From Myxococcota bacterium (GTDB taxonomy: Bacteria > Myxococcota_A > UBA796 > JAFGLY01), in contig JAJRWT010000097.1 of the NCBI GenBank assembly GCA_024276675.1, positions 1 through 64,000 of the forward strand: a DNA stretch of 64,000 nucleotides, read 5' to 3'. Position numbers and translations under genes: made by a program. Below the pieces are notes generated by a model. It was not told the origin of the DNA and searched no databases. It was given only the letters and a program-made list of their open reading frames with translations. Shown in pieces: positions 17,812 to 26,868 of this stretch. Position 1 is the stretch's first letter. Each line of letters begins with the position of its first letter.

Positions 17812-17840
17812 AATGTGACCACTGGCGAATACACTGTCAA
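17812..17840 (-). promoter_or_regulatory. Candidate tmRNA promoter
   Basis: On the minus strand TTGACA is followed after 17 bases by CACATT. The -35 box is perfect and the -10 box weak. Transcription would start about 75 bases upstream of the mature 5' end, which fits a precursor cut by RNase P. Confidence 0.35.
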
Positions 17841-18064
17841 GCCCCACCTTCAACTCTTTCTGGCTGTCGTTGGTGCTCGCCTGCTGCTTTCCTTCCCCGG
17901 ACCCCTTCTCGTATCGGGAATGTGGCACAGGCGGGTTGAAGCCTGGTAGGAAGCATGGGGCTGGGGGGGGGCACACCCTTGGGAAGGAGCATCGTGAAGG
18001 CCGGTACAACACTCGCAAGGAGCACGAACCGGGCCTGTGCTCCGTCGGATCGGCGAGAAATGGC

Positions 18065-18091
18065 TTGACGTCGGATGCGAAGCACCATAAA
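18065..18091 (+). promoter_or_regulatory. Candidate promoter for the aldolase operon
   Basis: TTGACG followed by an AT-rich CATAAATC stretch at 15-17 bases. It would give a leader of about 220 bases before the aldolase ATG. The -10 match is partial, so this is tentative. Confidence 0.25.
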
Positions 18092-18318
18092 TCACGCGCC
18101 TTCCATACCTCGTCCCGTCTGCGCCGACATAAACCCGCCAACTGCACGGTTATGCGCTTTCGTCCTGGTTCACCGGAAATATCCACGCATCTCACCCGGG
18201 CCAATTGGGCGCCAACTTCCGTGGCGGGTTCCGCAGCCATCCTCGCAGCGACGCCGCGCAGCGTCATTTCAACTCTCACACATTCCATTTTCCAACCATG
18301 CTCGTAAGGAGCCAGGCA

Positions 18319-19209
18319 ATGCCAGACGCAGAAGGAATCCTCGAAGCACGCTCCCCAGCAGAAATGGGAGCCCAGACCACCCCCACGGGCAGCCTCAACA
18401 TCAAGGGCGCCGACAACCTGGATTGGGGCGTCAAGAACCGCCTCTCCAAGCTCATCCAGCCCGACGGCCGTTGCATGTTCCTGCCCATCGACCACGGCTA
18501 TTTCCAGGGTCCCACCCGCAAGTTGGAACGTCCGGCCGAAACCATCGCGCCACTCATCCACATGGCGGACGGCCTGTTCGTCACCCAGGGCGTGCTGCGG
18601 GCGGCGATCCCAGCCGACCTGAAAACCCCCGTAATCCTGCGGGTTTCCGGCGGCACCAGCGTGGTGGGAAATGACCTGGCCAACGAAACACTGGTCACAT
18701 CCATCGAAGACGTCATCCGAGCCAACGCGGTTGCGGTGGGCATCTCGGTCTTCATCGGCACCGACTACGAAAAGCAGACCTTGCAAAACCTTGCCGACAT
18801 GGTGGACCTCTGCGGCAACTACAACATCCCGGTCATGGCCGTGACAGCCGTGGGCAAGGAAATGGAAAAACGCACGGCCCGTTACCTGGCCCTCTGCTGT
18901 CGCATCTGCGCCGAAATCGGCGCCCGCGTCGTCAAGACCTACTACGCCGCCGATGACTTCGAAAAGGTAACCAACGGCTGCCCCGTCCCCGTCGTCATGG
19001 CCGGAGGCCCCAAGGTAGACACCGAACGCCAGGTCTTCGACTTTGTCTACGATGGCATCCAGAAGGGCGCCATCGGCGTAAACCTGGGCCGCAACATCTG
19101 GCAGAGCCCCAACCCCGTGGCGGTGATGAGCTCGCTGCACGCCATCATCCACGACAACGCCACCCCCGCCCAGGCCGAAGAGATCTTCCTGGACATCAAG
19201 AACGACTAG
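18319..19209 (+). CDS. LsrF-type class I aldolase/thiolase
   Basis: A 296-residue DeoC/FbaB-type TIM-barrel aldolase, closest by motif to LsrF (3-hydroxy-5-phosphonooxypentane-2,4-dione thiolase of autoinducer-2 breakdown) and archaeal-type class I fructose-bisphosphate aldolase. Visible motifs are FLPIDHGYFQGP and the Schiff-base Lys region ARVVKTYYA, followed by PVVMAGGPKVDT. AAGGAG lies 7 bases before the ATG, which fixes the start; upstream in-frame codons are not used. No lsrK, lsrR or Lsr transporter is nearby. Two zinc alcohol dehydrogenases follow, so a sugar or polyol catabolic role is equally possible. Confidence 0.8.
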   Translation: MPDAEGILEARSPAEMGAQTTPTGSLNIKGADNLDWGVKNRLSKLIQPDGRCMFLPIDHGYFQGPTRKLERPAETIAPLIHMADGLFVTQGVLRAAIPADLKTPVILRVSGGTSVVGNDLANETLVTSIEDVIRANAVAVGISVFIGTDYEKQTLQNLADMVDLCGNYNIPVMAVTAVGKEMEKRTARYLALCCRICAEIGARVVKTYYAADDFEKVTNGCPVPVVMAGGPKVDTERQVFDFVYDGIQKGAIGVNLGRNIWQSPNPVAVMSSLHAIIHDNATPAQAEEIFLDIKND

Positions 19210-19238
19210 CTCCCGGGGCAACACCACCGTCAAAAAGG

Positions 19239-19276
19239 AAGGGGCAGGCCGGTATCATTCGGCTCCTGCCCCTTTT
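19239..19276 (+). terminator. Rho-independent terminator after the aldolase gene
   Basis: A perfect 10-bp stem, AAGGGGCAGG with CCTGCCCCTT, extended by an inner CGG/CGG-like region, followed by a T-run (TTTT). It lies between the aldolase and the first dehydrogenase, so the latter needs read-through or its own promoter. Confidence 0.8.
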
Positions 19277-19331
19277 CCATACACTTTCCAGATACTTTCC
19301 ATATTTCCATAAATTCCGAGAGAGGTGAGAC

Positions 19332-20408
19332 ATGGGCGAAGGCAAGAAGATGAACGTGGCCATGTGGTACAGAAACAACGACGTACGCCTGGAAGAAATG
19401 GACATCCCCGTCATCAACGCCCACGAGATGCTGGTCCGCGTGGAGGCCAGCGGCATCTGCGGCTCGGATGGCATGGAGTGGTACAGGCTCCACAAGGCGC
19501 CGCTGGTGCTGGGCCACGAGGTGGCGGGCACCATCGTGGAGTTGGGCTCCGCCGTCAACAAGACCTTCGAAGCCCGCAAGAGCGACAAGCGATTCTGCGT
19601 GGGCGACCGCGTCTCGGTGGCCCACCACGTGCCCTGCAACACCTGTCATTACTGCCTGCAAGGCCACCAGGCCGTCTGCAAGACCTTGCAGTCGACAAAC
19701 TTCGACCCGGGCGGCTTCACCCAGTACCTGCGAGTACCAGCCATAAACGTGGACCGGGGCGTATTCAAGATCCCCGATGGCGTCTCCCTGGAAGACGCCA
19801 CCTTCATTGAACCTCTGGGCTGCGTCATCAGGGGGCTCAGGCAGGCCAACCTCGAACCCGGCAACAGCGTCATGGTGGTTGGCTGCGGCATATCCGGCCA
19901 ACTCATGATCATGGCGGCCAGAGCCATGGGCGCCGGCAGGATCTATGCCCTGGACACCATCCCCTTCAGGCTGGAAATGGCAAAAAAACACGGCGCCAAC
20001 GAAGTCATCGACTCCGACGAAGGAGTCGGCGACAAGCTCCGCCACTTGAACGGGGGCATGCTGGCGGATCGCGTGGTCATCTGCCGCGCCAAGTGGATTC
20101 CCCAGGCCCTGGATGCGGTCGAAAAAGGCGGAACGGTGCTGTTTTTTGCCGGTGCGCGTGCGGACCAGAAGATCGACGTTCCCGTCAACGACCTCTTCTG
20201 GAAGACCGAGATCACCCTTACCAGCTCCTACGCGGCCCCACCAGCCGACTCCATGCAGGCCATGGCGCTCATCCACTCGGGCGCGGTGCCCGTCAACTCT
20301 ATGATCACGCACCGCCAGCCGCTTGGCGCCCTGGGCGAAGGGATCCGGATGTTGGTCAACCCAACAAAGTTCAACTCCATGAAAACCGTCGTCTACTGCC
20401 AGGAATAG
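19332..20408 (+). CDS. Zinc-dependent alcohol/polyol dehydrogenase (MDR family), copy 1
   Basis: Medium-chain dehydrogenase of 358 residues, oxidising an alcohol with NAD(P)+. Catalytic zinc ligands are in GICGSDG and GHEVAG; the structural zinc motif is CNTCHYCLQGHQAVC. The cofactor fold carries VVGCGISGQL. A strong ribosome site (GAGAGAGGTGAG) precedes the ATG. The helix around RAKWIPQALDAVEKGG replaces the usual glycine turn, a mild departure. It is paralogous to the next gene (shared VAHHVPC and DPGGF phrases). The substrate is probably a sugar alcohol, given the aldolase upstream, but this is inference. Confidence 0.85.
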   Translation: MGEGKKMNVAMWYRNNDVRLEEMDIPVINAHEMLVRVEASGICGSDGMEWYRLHKAPLVLGHEVAGTIVELGSAVNKTFEARKSDKRFCVGDRVSVAHHVPCNTCHYCLQGHQAVCKTLQSTNFDPGGFTQYLRVPAINVDRGVFKIPDGVSLEDATFIEPLGCVIRGLRQANLEPGNSVMVVGCGISGQLMIMAARAMGAGRIYALDTIPFRLEMAKKHGANEVIDSDEGVGDKLRHLNGGMLADRVVICRAKWIPQALDAVEKGGTVLFFAGARADQKIDVPVNDLFWKTEITLTSSYAAPPADSMQAMALIHSGAVPVNSMITHRQPLGALGEGIRMLVNPTKFNSMKTVVYCQE

Positions 20409-20444
20409 GCCCGCACACCTTCCTCGACCCGGCAGGACAGTCAA

Positions 20445-21467
20445 TTGCGCGTTGCCGTCTACCTGGGCAGGGGGCGCTTCGAAACCCAGGAGCGCCCCGT
20501 TCCCCACCTGCAACCTGGTGACATGCTCATACGCATGGTAAGCTGCGGGCTCTGCGGCACCGATGTGCACAAGGTGGTCCACGACACCGTCTCACCTCCC
20601 CTGGTGCTGGGCCACGAAGTGGCAGGTACGGTCCTGGAGACGGGCCCCGCTGTTGGGGACTTCAAGCCCGGAGACCGGGTGGCGGTGGCTCACCACGTGC
20701 CCTGCATGGAGTGCTGGGAATGCCGCCACGGCCACGAGCCCCTGTGCGCCCAGTACAACGCCACGAACCTGGACCCGGGGGGCTTCTCGGAGTTCGTGCG
20801 GATCCCGGAACCCAACGTGAACCTCGCAACTCGCCTGGTGCCCGCCGGCCTGCCGCTGGAGCAGGCAGCTTTCATGGAACCCATGGCCTGCTGCATCCGC
20901 GCCATGGACGGGTTGTTCCTGCCCGGCGATCGACTGCTCATCCAGGGAGCAGGTCCCGTGGGCCTGTTGTTCCTGCTGCTGGCCCAGGCCATGGGAGCCG
21001 GCTCGGTCATTGTCACGGACCTGGTGGACTTCCGCTTGAAAACCGCGGCCCGACTGGGTGCCAGCCAGGTCCTGGACGCCCGCTCTCCCCTGCTGGCCCA
21101 GCAGGTGGCGGAGCTGACCGGGGGCAAGGGCGTCGCCGCCGTCGTGGACACCACCGGCAATCCAGGAGCCATGGACAGGGCCCCTGGCATGATCCGGGGA
21201 GGCGGGAAGCTGCTGCTCTTCGCCATCTCGCCGCCCTCCACGAAGCTGTCCCTGGATACCAACGCCCTCCTGAAATCGGAAATCCAGGTCCTGACAAGCT
21301 ACTCGTCCTCGCCCAGCGATTATGGGCACTGCCTGGACCTGATGGCCACTGGCGCCGTACCGGTGGGCGAGTTGATCTCCCATCGATTTGCCCTGGACCA
21401 ACTCTCGACAGCAGTGACCATGGGCCACCAGGCAGGTGCTTCGCTCAAGATAATGATTCAACCTTGA
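20445..21467 (+). CDS. Zinc-dependent alcohol/polyol dehydrogenase (MDR family), copy 2
   Basis: Second MDR dehydrogenase, 340 residues, starting with TTG. Zinc sites appear as CGLCGTDVHK, LGHEVAG and the structural CMECWECRHGHEPLC. The cofactor motif is GAGPVGLLFL. It begins 36 bases after copy 1 and shares the phrases VAHHVPC and NLDPGGF with it, so the pair arose by duplication and may act on related substrates or successive steps. Confidence 0.84.
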   Translation: MRVAVYLGRGRFETQERPVPHLQPGDMLIRMVSCGLCGTDVHKVVHDTVSPPLVLGHEVAGTVLETGPAVGDFKPGDRVAVAHHVPCMECWECRHGHEPLCAQYNATNLDPGGFSEFVRIPEPNVNLATRLVPAGLPLEQAAFMEPMACCIRAMDGLFLPGDRLLIQGAGPVGLLFLLLAQAMGAGSVIVTDLVDFRLKTAARLGASQVLDARSPLLAQQVAELTGGKGVAAVVDTTGNPGAMDRAPGMIRGGGKLLLFAISPPSTKLSLDTNALLKSEIQVLTSYSSSPSDYGHCLDLMATGAVPVGELISHRFALDQLSTAVTMGHQAGASLKIMIQP

Positions 21468-21723
21468 GCAGTCCCGGCGGGAATTCGAGAAGGGAAACGG
21501 GCCGGCCTCGCAGGCATGGGCCTCGAAACATGCTCATCGGCCTTCCAAAAAAATCCGCTCCTCCTTTGAAGTATTCCGGCACATCCACGTCAATGGAGAC
21601 ATGTCGGCGCTCTCGGTACTCTGCCAGCCCATCGCCCCGAGTCGCGCCGGTAGCCTCGATGGCTGTCTCTCACGCGTACATCCACCAACTGCTTGAACCC
21701 TCCCAACCTCCGCCTGGTGCCCC

Positions 21724-23355
21724 ATGCCGTCCAGAAGAGAATTCTTGAAGCAGGCAGGAAGCGGCCTCGCTGCACTGACCATGGCCATGGCCTTTCCCCA
21801 ACCGGCCTGGTCCGCCGAAACCTACGACATCCTGTATTTCGACTGGGTGCCGGATCTCGACGACGCACTGGACCACCTGGGGCAGTTGGAAGAGGGCATT
21901 CTTTCGGAAGAAGAATCACGCCGCCTGGAAGTGGTGGCCAGGGACGGCGGAGGCTTTGGTGTCATCACCCGCTACGAAAAAGCTCCCCGGCAGGCCGCGG
22001 TACTGGCCACCGTCCATTCGACCCTGCTTCAGAAGGCATCTGGCAGCGATGAGATCCTGGCTCGGGCCATCCCCGCAAAGGGTTACTCTCGCGTATACAA
22101 CGTATCCTACGGGTTGGGCCCCAACTTCAAGGTTCTGAAACGCAACTGGGACACGGTGGCCAGGACCCTGGGCCCCGGCGTGACCAGGAGCCTGATCATC
22201 GAGCGTACCGCCTCTGGCAACTATGCCCTGGTGTACAAGCGCTACGGAGACATCAACAGCACCGCCACGGTGGCTCGGCGCCACGCAAGACTTCTCAAGA
22301 ACAAGGGCATCGGCGCATCCTTCATCCAGGAGCGCAACAACCAGACCGTCTGGAACGGCTCATCCAATCCCAGCATCCGTCCGGACGCACCCTCAACGCT
22401 CGTGCAGGCCGAGCCCTCTCCGGAACCAACCCCACGAACCGAAGTCCAGCAGCCATCCCAGCAGGCCTCACCAGGCCAATCGGCCCAGGCGTCTTCCCAG
22501 AAGACCTCCACCGCGCTGCGCTCGGATGCCAAGCCACGGCGCGGTTCCGGACAATGGGAGTTGAAACCGGGCAAGTCGAGTCTGCAACCCAAGATAGACG
22601 CCTACATCAAGAGCCTGCGAGCCAAGGGCCGGGTACCATCCAACGAGGCTACATCCTGGCTGGTCTACGACCTCTCCCGGGACAAGACCGTGGCGGCAAT
22701 CAACGCAGACACCCCCCGTCAATGCGCCAGCATGGTGAAGCCGCTGGTCATGCTGGCCTTCTTCTCCGAAGTACAGCGTGGTCGGTTTATCTATGGTTCC
22801 AAGAGCAGATCATACCTGGAAGCCATGATTCAGAAAAGCTCCAACTCTTCCACGAACTGGGTCATGGACCAGATAGGCGGTCCATCCAGGGTGCAGGCCA
22901 TCCTCCAGGAGCGCTTCCCCGGTCTCCTGCCCCAGGCCTCCGTGGTAGAGAAGATCGCCGCCGGCGGAAAGACCTACAAGAACAAGGCATCTGCCGCTGA
23001 CTACGGGCGTCTGCTCCGCGCCCTGTGGAACGACCGGCTGCCATATTCGGCCGAGATGAAGAGAATAATGAACCTGCCGGGTCGTGACCGCATCTGCTCC
23101 AGCACCACAAACGTCCCGGCAGGCACCCAGGTCTACAACAAGACCGGCAGCACTGCCCGACTTTGCGGGGACATGGGCATCCTGGTGCCACCGGCCACCT
23201 CGGGTAAAAAGCGCCCGTACATCATGGTGGGTATTTTCGAAAAACAGGTGAGAACCTCCAGCTACAGCGCATGGATAAGGGATCGTTCCTCCATCGTCCG
23301 TGCCGTCTCCGACATGGCCTACCTCCACATGAAGAGCATCCGCGACGTTGGATAG
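21724..23355 (+). CDS. Tat-exported serine hydrolase of the beta-lactamase/DD-peptidase fold
   Basis: Exported protein of 543 residues. A twin-arginine signal (SRREFLKQAG...) ends near AWSA. Residues ~35-215 hold a double SPOR-like alpha/beta region, followed by a Pro/Gln/Ser-rich linker (~220-290). The C-terminal domain has class A beta-lactamase-like motifs: SMVK (SxxK nucleophile), SSN (SxN) and NKTGS (KTG). It may cleave peptidoglycan peptides or a beta-lactam-like substrate. Tat export, rather than Sec, is uncommon for this fold but known. The ribosome site before the ATG is weak. Confidence 0.8.
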   Translation: MPSRREFLKQAGSGLAALTMAMAFPQPAWSAETYDILYFDWVPDLDDALDHLGQLEEGILSEEESRRLEVVARDGGGFGVITRYEKAPRQAAVLATVHSTLLQKASGSDEILARAIPAKGYSRVYNVSYGLGPNFKVLKRNWDTVARTLGPGVTRSLIIERTASGNYALVYKRYGDINSTATVARRHARLLKNKGIGASFIQERNNQTVWNGSSNPSIRPDAPSTLVQAEPSPEPTPRTEVQQPSQQASPGQSAQASSQKTSTALRSDAKPRRGSGQWELKPGKSSLQPKIDAYIKSLRAKGRVPSNEATSWLVYDLSRDKTVAAINADTPRQCASMVKPLVMLAFFSEVQRGRFIYGSKSRSYLEAMIQKSSNSSTNWVMDQIGGPSRVQAILQERFPGLLPQASVVEKIAAGGKTYKNKASAADYGRLLRALWNDRLPYSAEMKRIMNLPGRDRICSSTTNVPAGTQVYNKTGSTARLCGDMGILVPPATSGKKRPYIMVGIFEKQVRTSSYSAWIRDRSSIVRAVSDMAYLHMKSIRDVG

Positions 23356-23393
23356 CCCCGCTGGCACAATGGCGCCTTCCGTTTGCAGTGGAC

Positions 23394-23422
23394 TTCAATT
23401 TCCCGCAAACAAAGGCTATACT
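23394..23422 (+). promoter_or_regulatory. Candidate promoter of the DT-repeat lipoprotein gene
   Basis: TTCAAT and TATACT separated by 17 bases, ending 31 bases before the ATG. The -10 box is good and the -35 box poor. Confidence 0.35.
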
Positions 23423-23453
23423 GCATGTGGACCATCAGGATGAGGAGACCGCC

Positions 23454-24401
<948 letters not shown>

Positions 24402-24443
24402 TATCGGCGTAGCTGAGGTTCACCTTTCGGGGCCACCGGGTTA

Positions 24444-26153
24444 ATGCCCGAGGTTGGTTGTTGGTCTGCCACTGGCATGCATGGCAACAGCTCCGCTTCA
24501 ACCAGGGGATCACAATTGACGGATTACCAAGGTTCCCATCCGGCAAGTGTTCCCGTCTCGGGGCCAACCCATTCCTCCACCTGGCACGCCTTTTCCACCT
24601 GGAAACCGAGCAGGCCGGCTCTGCTCCGCCTTGGTCTGCCGTGCAATCTCCTCCCACTCTTTCTAACGCTTCTTCTGCAGTTGTCGGGTTGTTCCACCAC
24701 GGACAGCGGCAGCCTCCGCCAACCTGCCATCGTGGCCGTGGTGGGCATCGACGGCGGCGACTGGGATGTACTCAATCCCCTCATCCAGGCGGGAAAACTC
24801 CCGGCGCTGGCCTGGATGAAAGAACACGGCGCCACGGCTCGTCTCCAGATCGAGAGCGCCCGATCCCCCGAAAGCTGGACTTCCATAGCAACCGGGCAAC
24901 CCCCGGCGGTTCATGGCATTGTCCAGGATCACTTGAATCCACTGGGGAGTTTCTCGGCCAGGCCTGATCAGATCGAGGTGAAGCGCATCTGGGACATTGC
25001 GGGTGAGCGTGGCAAGCGATCATTGGTGGTGGACTACTGGATCACCTACCCGGCCTACCCCATGAACGGCGTGCTGGTGTCCCGCGAGTCCCGGGGGGCA
25101 TGGCCCAGCGGCGCCGAGGACTACGCTGTGGAGCCGATCATGCCCCAGAGCCACTCCCAAGACCTGGAGCGTCTTGGCCTTCTGTCACGGCGAACGGGGA
25201 TCATGAAGGCATACATGGGAAAGGGCGGCTTCGATCTCATGCTGCTACCGTTCTACTCGCTGGATCATGCCCTCCACCAGCTCTGGTCGGAGTTCCAGGT
25301 AGGCCTGCAACCGGAGCTGCTGTCCAGCCTGGATGGCCAGACCGCGGACAGAGTGCGGGCAGGGTACGATATCGTGGTTCAAACCGCCATGTTGGCCGAT
25401 ACGCTGCTGGGGCACGCCTACCATTCAGTGGGCGACGATGGCTACGTGTTGGTGGTGAGCGACCACGGATTCAACCGAGCCCGCCCGCCCATGCGCAGAT
25501 TGGCCATCTCGCGCAAGCTCCTGGACGGAGCCATGGGAACGGCCGAGCACGGCATCATACAGGTCCCCAACGCCCGAATCACCCTGACGGCCCACGAGGA
25601 ACAACACCGGGGGCAGGTGGAAGAACTGGATTTTGTCCTGTCATATCCCGAGATACAGGTGGAAGGGAGCGGCGCCGCTGCTGTCACGGACAGGTTGCGC
25701 CAGGCCACCATGTCCGACGGCACCCCTGTTTTCGTACCTTCAGGCACCGGAACATTGCTCCCTTCCCCCACCGTGCTCGAGCAGGTGGCAACCAGCCTGG
25801 GGGGCAACGAATACGAACAGTACTCCATATTCGTCAACACGGGCGCCCACGCCACCGAAGACCTGGGGATATTCGGCATCTACGGACCCGGTGTGCAAGC
25901 TGGCGAACTGGAGGAACCTGCCAGGAGTGTAGATATCACCCCTACCTGCCTCTGGCTCATGGGCCTGCCCGCGGCCGAAGACATGGCGGGCAGGCCAGTC
26001 ACGCGAGCGTTCACTCCCCGGGCCCTGAAAGAGAACCCGGTGAAGTACCTGCCCACCTACGAAGATGGCACCCGCCCCTGGGCCGTACCTTCCAGGTATA
26101 CGCTTTCCGACTCCGAAAAGGAACGTCTGAAGGCCCTGGGTTACGTCAAGTAG
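24444..26153 (+). CDS. Alkaline-phosphatase-fold lipoprotein (type I phosphodiesterase/nucleotide pyrophosphatase)
   Basis: Probable secreted metal-dependent phosphohydrolase, about 510 residues after the signal. A hydrophobic stretch ending in the lipobox LQLSGC is found at residues ~60-83 of the long frame, so the real start is likely downstream of 24444; TTG at 24516 is possible. Metal-binding motifs of the alkaline phosphatase superfamily are visible: GIDGGDWD, SPESWTSIATG (nucleophile region), YSLDHALHQ, VSDHGFNR and TAEHGI. The C-terminus carries a sulfatase-like DITPTCLWLMGLP. Related proteins are type I phosphodiesterases; the substrate is unknown. Confidence 0.8.
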   Translation: MPEVGCWSATGMHGNSSASTRGSQLTDYQGSHPASVPVSGPTHSSTWHAFSTWKPSRPALLRLGLPCNLLPLFLTLLLQLSGCSTTDSGSLRQPAIVAVVGIDGGDWDVLNPLIQAGKLPALAWMKEHGATARLQIESARSPESWTSIATGQPPAVHGIVQDHLNPLGSFSARPDQIEVKRIWDIAGERGKRSLVVDYWITYPAYPMNGVLVSRESRGAWPSGAEDYAVEPIMPQSHSQDLERLGLLSRRTGIMKAYMGKGGFDLMLLPFYSLDHALHQLWSEFQVGLQPELLSSLDGQTADRVRAGYDIVVQTAMLADTLLGHAYHSVGDDGYVLVVSDHGFNRARPPMRRLAISRKLLDGAMGTAEHGIIQVPNARITLTAHEEQHRGQVEELDFVLSYPEIQVEGSGAAAVTDRLRQATMSDGTPVFVPSGTGTLLPSPTVLEQVATSLGGNEYEQYSIFVNTGAHATEDLGIFGIYGPGVQAGELEEPARSVDITPTCLWLMGLPAAEDMAGRPVTRAFTPRALKENPVKYLPTYEDGTRPWAVPSRYTLSDSEKERLKALGYVK

Positions 26154-26171
26154 CGTGACCGACACCCCAGA

Positions 26172-26627
26172 CTATTCTTGTGGTGCTCCCTCCTGCGGCC
26201 AATGGGAAAGCCGAGAGTCGATTGCGGTCAGACGTTGCTCGATCTTGTTGAGGCGCGAATCGACGCCGTCCTCGAAGCTGCTCTGGTGATCTCGATCCAG
26301 GTCGATGTTCTGGATGATGTTGGAGGTACTCTGGCGGGTCAGCCAGATGTTGGCCAGGAGAAGAGCTACGACTGCCACCATGAGCGCCAGGCGCGCATAG
26401 CGGGCATTACGCTCTATCTGTTGGCGAAAATACACGAAATCCTCTCGCCGGAGAGGCTCGGGCGTGCTCACGACAGGGGCCTTGGACGGGTCCAACTCCT
26501 GTGATGGGTCGTAGGGCGGAGCAAAACTCATGCCCGCCTGGCCTTCATATTTTCGGTAGTTGCCGGAGAGGTTCTGTTCTTCGGAAGCAGGAGGCGGCTT
26601 CTGGCCCTTGTCGCTGTTTGAATCCAC
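26172..26627 (-). CDS. Small membrane protein with coiled-coil tail, unknown function
   Basis: A 151-residue protein starting with GTG. A hydrophilic Pro/Ser-rich N-terminus is followed by one membrane helix (ALMVAVVALLLANIWL) and an amphipathic tail with heptad character (NKIEQRLTAIDSRL). No family is recognised. The frame just upstream (26628-26740, other phase) also reads like protein, so the true N-terminus could be longer if a sequencing or natural frameshift exists there. Convergent with the phosphodiesterase gene. Confidence 0.55.
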   Translation of the reverse strand: MDSNSDKGQKPPPASEEQNLSGNYRKYEGQAGMSFAPPYDPSQELDPSKAPVVSTPEPLRREDFVYFRQQIERNARYARLALMVAVVALLLANIWLTRQSTSNIIQNIDLDRDHQSSFEDGVDSRLNKIEQRLTAIDSRLSHWPQEGAPQE

Positions 26628-26816
26628 TTGGTATTCCGCTGGGCAAAAGGTGAAACGGCGATGCCTTCCAAATACTGCCAGCCATTGGAGCGAAGGTCAA
26701 TGGTCTCCCCGGCTTCCCACACCCAGTAGAAATACGCCATCGTAGGACGGAGCCATGAAAGCCCACTTTGAACTCACAGGAGAACTTGGGCTGCCGGCAA
26801 CGGCGAGTCATGCTAT

Positions 26817-26845
26817 TTGGCCCGTTGCCAATACTATCGGGCCAA
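26817..26845. promoter_or_regulatory. Inverted repeat upstream of hisS
   Basis: TTGGCCCG and CGGGCCAA form an 8-bp perfect inverted repeat with a 13-base AT-richer loop, ending 23 bases before the hisS ATG. It could be an operator or a leader hairpin near the ribosome site. No T-box sequence is seen. Confidence 0.35.
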
Positions 26846-26868
26846 CAAGGCCAGAACCGAGGTGAACG

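Larger units (their letters stand above)
17732..18318. other. Intergenic region between tmRNA and the aldolase gene
   Basis: About 590 bases with divergent genes on either side and no supported coding frame. It should hold the promoters of both: candidate boxes for tmRNA at 17812-17840 (minus) and for the aldolase at 18065-18091 (plus). A run of nine G near 17964-17972 is unusual. Nothing else stands out. Confidence 0.45.

Noticed and set aside
17870..18307. Open frame in the tmRNA-aldolase gap
   Set aside because: Composition is typical of non-coding GC-rich DNA and no motif is seen; the region more likely holds promoters.
16767..18318. Integrated element or attachment repeat at tmRNA
   Set aside because: No integrase gene and no second copy of the tmRNA 3' end could be seen in the window.
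17599..19233. 544-codon minus-strand frame ending in the tmRNA tag
   Set aside because: It runs antisense through the aldolase and then through tmRNA; only the last 12 codons are a true tag frame.
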